From Chondrus crispus (Eukaryota; Rhodophyta; Florideophyceae; Gigartinales; Gigartinaceae), in contig NW_005179126.1 in assembly GCF_000350225.1 (NCBI RefSeq), positions 1 to 64,000 on the forward strand: a DNA stretch of 64,000 nucleotides, written 5' to 3'. This document shows, in pieces, positions 56,481 through 64,000 of this stretch; within the stretch, counting starts at the first letter, position 1; each line of letters begins with the position of its first letter. Under the pieces are notes generated by a model. The model ran no database searches, was not told the DNA's origin, and saw nothing but the letters and a program-made list of their open reading frames with translations. A program made the position numbers and the translations under genes.

Positions 56481-57044
56481 TGTAACGACTAGCGGGCAAG
56501 ACCCTGGCGCGGCGCGAAGGAGAAGAGAACACCAAGGACCTTACAACGACACCACACTGCAAAGTCACACAGCAGAGGTCTCCTCTGAGTGCGCTGCCTT
56601 TACTATTCCCAACCCCCTGCTCTCTTGGCCTTTTATCCTCCTCTTCTCCGGCCCGGTGGCGGAGCCACCCGCGCCCTTCGGAGCCAGGCACGCCAGCTCG
56701 TGTGCCTCGCCCTTTTGGCCCGCACGTCATTGCCCCGCGTGTAGCCCTCGTCCGAGCCAAGGGGTGGCAAATAAAAGGTACTATCCGTGAAAACCTAGGT
56801 ACTTGGAACAGCCCTATTGGCTGTTCCCTTTGCTAAGCGCGAGACCGCCACGGAATTGCGGTCCCCTCGAGGCCACCTTCATTCCCTTACAGCATCCGCT
56901 GCTGTCGTGGTCAATCCTCTCACTTGCGCACCACGGCTTTGCCCCTTACCGGGAACAGCTGCGCTCGCGCTCGCTTGCATACCGGTGTTCCCCAACAGCC
57001 CCGAGTTATTGCTACTACCGATCTGCGCCGAGCAGGGCGTTACA
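56481..57044 (-). repeat. Gypsy 5' LTR (right), intact 564 bp
   Basis: It starts TGTAACGACTAGCGGGCAAG and ends GGGCGTTACA. It is the upstream LTR for the minus-strand gag-pol and would hold the element's promoter. It serves as the intact reference for the interrupted left LTR. Confidence 0.9.
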
Positions 57045-58320
57045 GATTCGCCCACATCCAGTAAGTATGGAACGGGCGAATACCTCACCTCAGACACACG
57101 GCCGCCCTATCCATCCGTGCTCCAACCACGACCACCTTCACTTCCAAACCTATATCGATGCAGTATCAAGATACGTCGTACTGTATTCCCTCAAATCACT
57201 GAGCGCAGTGGGCATAATTGTGCCTCAGTTCTTTTCTCTGCTGAAACATCGCAACTGTCTGCCTTGTATAAGTCGAACAGACAACGCCCGACAATTTAAG
57301 TTGAACTATGCGCTCCAACCCAATGCTGCACTCTGTACACAATATGAGAACGACACTCCCCATTAATCCTAAGATAACTCCAAGGCAGAAAGAATTAGAC
57401 AAACTCCCATAAATGTGGCAAGGGCAAACATCTACCATGCAAAACTCCCAGACGGATACTGGGAAGAATCAGTACGAGATGCAACCTTCGAATACAACAT
57501 CATCTCCCACCGCGATACAGAACACCCCCACATACGCTGTGGCACGAGACAACGGCGAAAACAAACGAGTTCTCATCTTTGGACAGCTCGGCATGATACC
57601 TTTATATGGACACAAGCGAAAACCCGAGTCCAGCAGCTGCAATGTTCGCTACATGTTTGCCAACAACCACCTGTTGATCACCTTCCAGGACACAAGCACC
57701 CAAAAATACCACACAATTTGAACGCAAGATTTCATCGCATACACATGACACATGACCCAGCCAACAACACCATTGCAATCCTTCGAACCACAAGAGCGTC
57801 GCCACACTGGCCCACCCTACAGCTTTTTACATGAGGCCCCGCACCAAGCACGAAGGGCGCAACTACCCTGACGCAACAGCATGGGCGAAGGCGCACGACG
57901 TGGACCTGGAAAATTAGACACGCTCGAAACTATCAAGTGGCTCGCAGACAATATGCTCCCCACACATGAACATATAAGACTTCTCACCATGCCTTTCCGC
58001 TACAAACGCAACCACACCGAAGTATAACTGACCGCAAAGCAAAATGCGCGGCCAGAGGTGACTGCATGACCCCTGTAACGCACTATGGCCCCTAACAAGT
58101 CACCACATATATGGCGCACAAGATAACGGTACGTCTCCTCCTATCCCTACCAGCATATCTGAATTGAGCGCTGCATCTGGACATCACCTCAGCATACCTC
58201 CATGAACGGTTCACACAAACTAAATCAGTGTACATCACACAGCACCTTCGATTCTATGTCACATTCACGCATCCGTGCAAAGCAAGACTTTCATATACAG
58301 CATATACGGAACACATCAAG
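57045..58320 (+). pseudogene. Copia integrase and N-terminal RT, decayed
   Basis: The integrase core reads FQTYIDAVSRYVVLYSLKS (about 57145-57200), then TDNARQF (about 57278). A later block, ARANIYHAKLPDGYWEESV (57418-57475), continues with DATFEYNI. HDTFIWTQAKTRVQQLQCSL (about 57590-57650) resembles the region after the core. The RT start reads LDITSAYLHERFTQTKSVYI (about 58175-58240), the copia 'D..NAFLHG' motif. Stops and several frame changes interrupt it. The reading continues after the solo LTR at 58931. Confidence 0.8.
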
Positions 58321-58925
58321 TGTCGCATAAACACCTTCACGCGGAGGAGGGTGTTAGCGGAGTTCGACGGAAGATCCCGGATCGGCGGTGCCGATGGTCT
58401 GGACCAACCAACGCAACCAGGCACGGGCCGGTACCGGGTGGTAGAGCGGAATCGGACGTGTACGAGCGCACGGGCGAGCGGTTTGACGCCTCGACTCCCC
58501 GGAGCAGTACTGGTGGAAGGTCCAGTACTGACGTACGTCCACTACCCGCCCGGTTACTACTAACTCCTGCGGTTCGGCGGAGCGTGCGTTAGAATAAGCT
58601 GGCGGGGTAGACTGTCGCTGAAGGGTTGCCAACCATTCCTCCCTCCGCCGGTATTCTCCTCCTATATTTATTTTGCAAGTTAGTCTAGTGCACTACAGTA
58701 CAGTACGGACGGTACTGTAGTTGGCCTTTGTAGACAGTGCTGGCCGGCCCGCACTATAGCGCTGTCAGTCGTCCGGGTTGACAGCATACGTGTAGTACAT
58801 ATGTGGAACACATGTAGGTGCGCGCGCGCTGTGAGATATGCGCCCGCGCACGCTGTAAGGTCCGTACTTGGGTGTGTTAGATCCAATTCTAAATCTAATA
58901 TCTAGCCGTCGGCGGTTATACTACA
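58321..58925 (-). mobile_element. Solo LTR (605 bp) inside copia RT, TSD TCAAG
   Basis: It starts TGTCGCATA and ends TATACTACA, with TCAAG on both sides (58316-58320 and 58926-58930). It is the same family as 28544-29153 in the opposite orientation. With it removed, the copia RT reads on: the frame IYSIYGTHQ before it continues into AARIYHTGVSNHL after it, matching the family pattern around SLYGLKQAPR.W. This proves a separate later insertion. Confidence 0.85.
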
Positions 58926-58930
58926 TCAAG

Positions 58931-60040
58931 CAGCTCGAATATATCATACCGGCGTATCTAACCACCTCGGGCCACACGGCTACAGGCCGACTGAACCTGC
59001 CGCATGTCTCTTTTACAAAACGTCACACCAAGACCTCGTCCTCAACGCCATAAATATGGATGACTTCTTCTCTGCCACGTCCATTCCAGAGCTGCAAGAC
59101 GATGTATATGCCACTCTCATATCTCATTAAAAAATCAAGGAGAAGATTCCCGACGAAATACCAAAAATGGCATGTGCAGAGCTTAAAAGACGGCTCCATA
59201 CACATATCACAGCCTACAGTAGCCAGAACGACACTCATGAAAACTGCAATGCTCTCCTGCAACACCAACCACACAGGGCTCCCTCTAGAAGGCTCCTAAA
59301 GCTGCTATCACCTTCACATCTGAGGACCAAACTCTTGACCAAAAACAGTCCTTTCTCTTTCATCAAACCATCGGCGATCTGGGATACCTCGCCAACAGCA
59401 CTACGCCAGAAATACACCCAGCTCTCGGCTTGCTTGCTTCCGCAATGCAAAAGCCAGCAAGATCACACAAGGACCACCTCCACTAGCTCCTGCGCAACCT
59501 CAGCGGCACAAAACGTTACGGTATTCTATTCAAATTTGCCCATCAGGACGCTTCTCACGATTTATGCACTCACAGCGATGCGAACTTTGGAAATGATCAC
59601 CAACGCAGACCCAGAACCGGCATTGCCCACATGTTTCAATGTTCACACGTCAGCTGGACATAGGCAAGAAAATTTGTAGTCTCTGACTTCACATGTGAAG
59701 CTGAATACTTGGCAGCCACCACTGCAACCAAACAGACACGTTGGCATCGAAGACTTCTCTTCGAAGCAGACATGCCATAACCCCAACCCGCCTCTCTCTT
59801 CGTTGACATCAAAGCTACAATCTTGGTAGCTCAAAACTCGGTTCCCACCAAACGGCGCAAAAGTATTGACATCAAGCACCACCTCATACAAAATCAAATC
59901 CACAGTGGAACCGTCAAGATCCGCCATGTCCCATGCAGTGAAAATCTAGCCGACTGTAGTGCAATGTGCCTGGCAGGCCGCGAAAACAGTCCGACGGTCA
60001 AACAAAAAGAAGAAAAACAGCAACAGCAACAACCACTGCC
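58931..60040 (+). pseudogene. Copia RT C-terminus and RNase H, decayed
   Basis: The RT continues with PAACLFYKTSHQDLVLNAIN and MDDFFSA (about 58995-59070); the YVDD box is read as NMDD. RNase H and its linker follow: LGYLANSTTPEIHPALGLLA (about 59378-59440), LRNLSGTKRYGILF, EAEYLAATTATK (about 59700), then KSIDIKHHLIQNQIHSGTVK (about 59855-59915) and IRHVPCSENLAD. All are typical copia pol C-terminal words. At least four frame changes and several stops are present. After about 60.04 kb no further coding is seen. Confidence 0.82.
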
Positions 60041-61990
60041 GATGGCACGCGCTACGGAGCGTTCGAGACTCCCTTTCCCCTTGTGTGGGCTTGCGGCCCA
60101 CGGTAGCTCCACTCCGACAGGGGGGTTAAGGAAGGATACCTGGCCCGGGAGGATAATGGTGGTAGAGACTTGTGAAGACTTGAGTGCTCGTCGAGTGCGG
60201 GTTGGGCTTGTCCACGAGAATGTAACCGCGCTTCGCTGGGTTGTAAGGCCAATGCTCGACGAGCGTCTTCAGCACCTTGGGTATAATTCAAGGTATTCGA
60301 CGGGGGCTTGTTCAGCACTACCCGACGGGATCGTAACCGTGTAGCAACGCCACTACCGACGTGTTGCCCGATGGCTAAAAACACCCTCACCAGCGCGATC
60401 GCGATCGCGGTAGGTGGTACCAACTCTGTATTATACAGTAAGACCTTCGACGGAGGCTTCGTTACGACAGCCTTCCGACGGAACTTGAAACAGTAGCAGC
60501 GCTACACAACGTGTTGCCCGATGGCTAAAACACCTACACCGGATCGGTCGCAACCGACTCCAATGGAACCAACACAATTAAGGTAAAAATAGATGTAGAG
60601 ATAGAAAAGATAAAGGATAAGGAAAAGGAATGGGATCCCGAGCAATAGAGGATGTCGTTAGCAGCGTGGAAGGGAAGCGCGTCGCGTGAACGGAAGCGGT
60701 CTTCGACGAAGGCGAGATCTAACTCCGGCAACTCGGGTTCGATTGGGAAATAAAGGGAAAAGGAAGGGGACCCCTGAGCGCTGAAGGATGCCGTAGGCTT
60801 AGGTAAAAGGGAGCGTCTTGGTAGAGACGGACTTCGACCAAGGCGACATTCAACTCCGGCAACTCGGGTTACCTTTACTGACTTGGTGGTCAGAGGGCTA
60901 AGGTATATATCGCCCCGCCGGAGCCACTACAGTAGCTCGCCGCACTAGATCCTAGATCTCATCACGTATCAGCAAAATTAATGCCCACTAATTAACTAAA
61001 TAAAATAAAATAATTAAAAATTGAAACTGTGCAATTATTCACACGTGTGTCCCCCAACCCGGACTACTTTTCATATCCAAATATTTTCCTTTCTTTTCAC
61101 CCCCTGTAGAGCCCCATATTGCACTACACCGACTACTTCACTAAACCGCTCAGACCGCAACGCACAGAGTAACTCCTACACCATTGTAGTAGGACGCGAA
61201 ACGAGGTCACGTGCTAAGGCAAGGGTTGTTCGTGGCAGCCTGTACTAGATAGCTAGGGGGAAGTGGTAGAGGCTTCGGGCCACTGTAACCCCTGGTGTGC
61301 TCGCCAGCAACGGAAACTAGAAGCGCACGACGCGGTGCTCTCGACCCAGCGGGGCTTACACACGGCCAGCGAACCGTGCTCGCGAGCGCGGAGGCAACAC
61401 GCCACGTGGCCACAAGAGTCATAGGGCGCGAGCGAGGAGAACGAGAGAGCGTGAACGAGAAGAAGTTAGTTAGTACCGCGCAAAACCAAGAACGAGAGTC
61501 GCGTCCTCGGTCCATGGTTGCTTGTCCCCACACCCACCCGGCGCAAGCGCCAACGACACTATATAATGTACTAGATCGCGGTCGAGATGTAACGGCTAGA
61601 GCTCACGAGGCCGCTTCATAGTACACACTTGTACATGCACGGTAGTAGGTCCACGTGTGTGCGTGTCGAAAGCGGGCAAGGCTTGTGTAAATGGGCTTGG
61701 TACTGTACGTCGGGGTACTTGAGTTATCTAGATACACGTGTACACGAGTCGTGGGAAAAAGGATACTACAGTGGCACGAGTTTGTACCACGACCATCCCA
61801 GCCTAGTAGATCCAAAACCTCCATTGGCGAACCCGGGAATGTTGTAACGCACAATCAGATTCCTCAATAGCCGTTTCGGAATGTCAGACCGCACAGGACA
61901 GTCTGTCCTGCAGGCAACACACATAACCAACGAGAAACGAAGAGGAAAAGGTCGTCATCGGCCCCCAGTTGACACATGATCAACATCTGC
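60041..61990. repeat. GC-rich non-coding block with two tandem duplications
   Basis: Two units about 150 bp apart (starting near 60294 and 60444) each run from TTCGACGG to the shared ACGTGTTGCCCGATGGCTAA. Two further units about 137 bp apart (near 60621 and 60757) end with the shared AACTCCGGCAACTCGGGTT. The block may contain degraded LTR sequence of the copia relic or another solo LTR, but I could not find clean ends. 61882-61990 resembles 46768-46880. Confidence 0.55.
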
Positions 61991-63751
61991 CTCGTATCGC
62001 CCAGTTGTAACAAGCGAAAACGCCTTTTCGGACTTTCTCAGGAGCAAAAAATCATCCATTACACCCGTGGACCGGGCCAGTAAAGACGCGTGAGCAATTG
62101 CCGATAACACCAACTGGGGCGGTACCGGTATTTTGGGGAGAACTTATAACGAAGATGATGACGTCTTTGGACACACGTTAGATCGACAAGACTATGGAAC
62201 CCATCTGCGCGGCTAAGTTCTACACGGTTCCCAGAGAGGCGAAAATTACGGCATGCACCAACCAGAACGGTTTTTGCTATCCCCGAGCCTTGAGAAAACC
62301 TAAAATTGCGCAGGTGAGTCACCTATTAAATGGTCCCGGATTACTTTCACCAAAAATGCGACAAACGTATTAGTTCAGAGGCTGCTGTTTGTATTCCACC
62401 GTCCACATCCGTCCTTGCGCTCATACCTCCGTATTTCCCTGTCTATGTGAAAACTTCGCAGTCGCTTCAATACCCTTCTCTGTTCACGGTTTTGCAGGCT
62501 CAGGCTCAGCTAAATACTACCGCCATGGTTTGGCTCGCTGCTACGACGACGGCGGGGCGCAATGTTTTCACATGTATTCATACGCAGCGATGATCAACTG
62601 TTAACAGGGGTTTCTGGTAGATCGGTTTCTAGTGCAAAGATCGTTCTTTTCTTTAGTTATGTTATAAGCCCACCAAAAGTTGCTTAACCATTCCGCAGTC
62701 ATTGAAAACACTAGACAATAAGTAATGGGAGCCCCTTAGGGGTTCTGCAAGTATTTTAGCGTCTTCTGCTTGCATTTTGACCCAGGGAGGTCTCTTGGTG
62801 CTCTTGTAGCCCTCTCCGTGACTGTCACGCCATCACGGTAGCCGGTAAGTGTATATTTAATATGAAAATTTCAACTAAATACTGTACATTGCAGCGCGAA
62901 CCTTACGTACTGGACGTCGTCTTTGCTAGTCTCTTGTCCGGTCGTCTTTATTGCCTCTTCCATTCCATCACCGGATGCCACATCCACATTTCCCTCATCG
63001 CTGTCGTCACCGATCGTATCTGCACCCACCTGCGCCACTTCCCTATCTCGACAGAGCGGTCCTGGAGCCGAAAACAGTCGAGGCCCGAACGAATAACGGT
63101 CAACCCAGTGGCTGAGATGTTTATGAACCGGAGTATAACTTTCGCATGCGAAGGGCTCATCATTTTTACAGCGATTTTATCACACTCGACATGATGAACG
63201 ATTGGAACTCACATCGACGCGATCAAACGCCCATGACTACAAGTCCTGAATTGACGCGGTTGGATACGGCTGCTGTCGCTGAGGCGCGGCGGTCGGGGGC
63301 TGATGGCAGTTATTTCGCTTTTCGAGATGGCAGCAGTGCTGGTGGTGGCGGTGGCGGAAGCAGCTAGTAAGGTTTTTTGCCCTCGAGAGTTAGATGTTGT
63401 GTATGTATTTATATCGACTCGGAGCGAGATTTGCCTATGTACCGTAGGTAGATATTACTTCGGGGGCAATCCTGGTCGTCTTTGCCCTCCCACAATATAC
63501 GAAGATGATGCAACGTTTTCTCGTTGTTCAAAAAGTCATTTCCACGTTTATATATGTCTGGAATGCTGTATTTGACGGGCTACACACATAAGTCGAACTA
63601 GTAGTCATCCGAACCCCAACCATCTTCAAGTTATATCTACCAAGCATGAAGGCCCCCTTTCATGGTGCCAGATAAGTCGCATCTGCAGTGGCAGTACTCC
63701 CCGACCGACTTCCTGACTGTTCACTGACAGGAACACCGTCCTGTCACTTCT
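61991..63751. other. Gene-free stretch near the right edge
   Basis: No recognisable gene was found. Several frames of 70-110 codons overlap on both strands between 62862 and 63367 without a domain. One ends in a short Gly/Ser run. Confidence 0.35.
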
Positions 63752-64000
63752 TAACCCCTCCTCAGCTTTCTCAATTGCTGGTGAAACTCATCTTTCTCCA
63801 AAGTTAGAATAGCGAGTGCCATTTTCGCCTCTCGCAAATCACGCACGACATCTGAATAGACGGGCTCCCTTGAAAGCTTTACCTCCAGATCCCCTACATC
63901 TCGTCTCAGAGCTGTGTTTTCTGCCATCAGTTTTTAAGAGATTCTGCGTCTTCTCCATACCGGCTGTCCTCTAGCTCCCGTTCAAGCGATTCCTTGTCTT
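63752..64000 (-). CDS. 3' end of a possible coiled-coil protein, partial
   Basis: On the minus strand, KESLERELEDSRYGEDAESL enters from the window edge. After a one-base shift at the A5 run (plus-strand T5 at 63931-63935) it continues LMAENTALRRDVGDLEVKLS to LTLEKDEFHQQLRKLRRG and a stop at 63752. The heptad-like leucines and charged residues suggest a coiled coil. The frame change may be a real mutation, a sequencing error in the homopolymer, or an intron boundary. No family can be named. Confidence 0.4.

Larger units (their letters stand above)
48783..57044 (-). mobile_element. Ty3/gypsy LTR retrotransposon (8262 bp with nested insert), TSD GATT
   Basis: Two LTRs, each beginning TGTAACG and ending CGTTACA, enclose gag-pol on the minus strand. 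A 4-bp duplication, GATT, lies at 48779-48782 and 57045-57048. The left LTR (48783-49191 plus 51541-51695) and the right LTR (56481-57044) both total 564 bp. By eye they differ at about 16 sites, near 3%. The internal region is 51696-56480. The element lies in the copia relic and itself contains a DNA transposon. Confidence 0.9.
46880..60040 (+). mobile_element. Ty1/copia retrotransposon relic, split by later insertions
   Basis: Pieces at 46880-48782, 57045-58320 and 58931-60040 form one plus-strand copia-type element. The plus strand is strikingly rich in A and C and poor in G in all three pieces. The left piece is gag-like but not identifiable. The middle piece has integrase, then the start of RT. 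The right piece has the rest of RT and RNase H. A weak ~110-bp match between 46768-46880 and 61882-61990 may mark the old LTR ends. The element is full of stops and frame changes. Confidence 0.7.

Noticed and set aside
58352..58925. Solo LTR starting at TGTTAGCGG
   Set aside because: That start gives no matching flank; TGTCGCATA at 58321 gives a perfect TCAAG duplication and restores the copia frame.
1..64000. CRISPR arrays, tRNA or rRNA genes
   Set aside because: No regular repeat-spacer pattern and no convincing tRNA arms or rRNA words were found by eye; a tRNAscan run could still find a diverged tRNA.

Overview
This window looks like nuclear DNA of a small, intron-poor eukaryote, most likely a florideophyte red alga of the Chondrus type. 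That assignment is inference. It rests on near-intronless genes packed into a compact island, the gene families present, and transposon-rich blocks between the genes. No rRNA, tRNA, CRISPR or bacterial-style operon was seen.

Region 1 (1-19.8 kb) is the host gene island. It holds two tandem secreted 16-cysteine paralogs (1034-1774 and 3795-4535), a peroxisomal FMN-dependent 2-hydroxyacid oxidase ending in SKL (5532-6650), a membrane-anchored short-chain dehydrogenase (6870-7943), a BT1/folate-biopterin-type transporter (complement 8017-9822), SEC13 with one 126-bp intron (10736-11941), a membrane-anchored FG-GAP/ASPIC-UnbV protein (complement 13039-15021) and a GT14-like type II glycosyltransferase (18419-19762). 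A second, secreted FG-GAP/ASPIC protein stands alone at 40281-41852. The spaces between genes in the first 19 kb are peppered with a short palindromic motif built on GTACCCTT.

Region 2 (22-35 kb) is a transposon nest. It contains a decayed PiggyBac-like transposase that appears to carry a YqaJ/lambda-exonuclease-like PD-(D/E)XK nuclease domain, three solo LTRs each with its own target-site duplication, a complete but dead Tc1/mariner element, a MITE with repeated 18-bp palindromes, and a decayed DIRS/Ngaro-like tyrosine-recombinase retrotransposon.

Region 3 (35-46.7 kb) is mostly gene-poor. It carries three MITE-like elements, one with a second copy at 17.4 kb, and simple tandem repeats.

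Region 4 (46.8-62 kb) is a Russian-doll insertion. A very old Ty1/copia relic was split by a Ty3/gypsy element of 8262 bp (48783-57044, TSD GATT). That element's left LTR was in turn split by a 2347-bp Fot/pogo-like DNA transposon (49192-51538, TA duplication). The same copia relic was separately hit by a solo LTR (58321-58925, TSD TCAAG). All the transposase and polymerase genes seen here are broken. The last 250 bp carry the 3' end of a possible coiled-coil gene on the minus strand.
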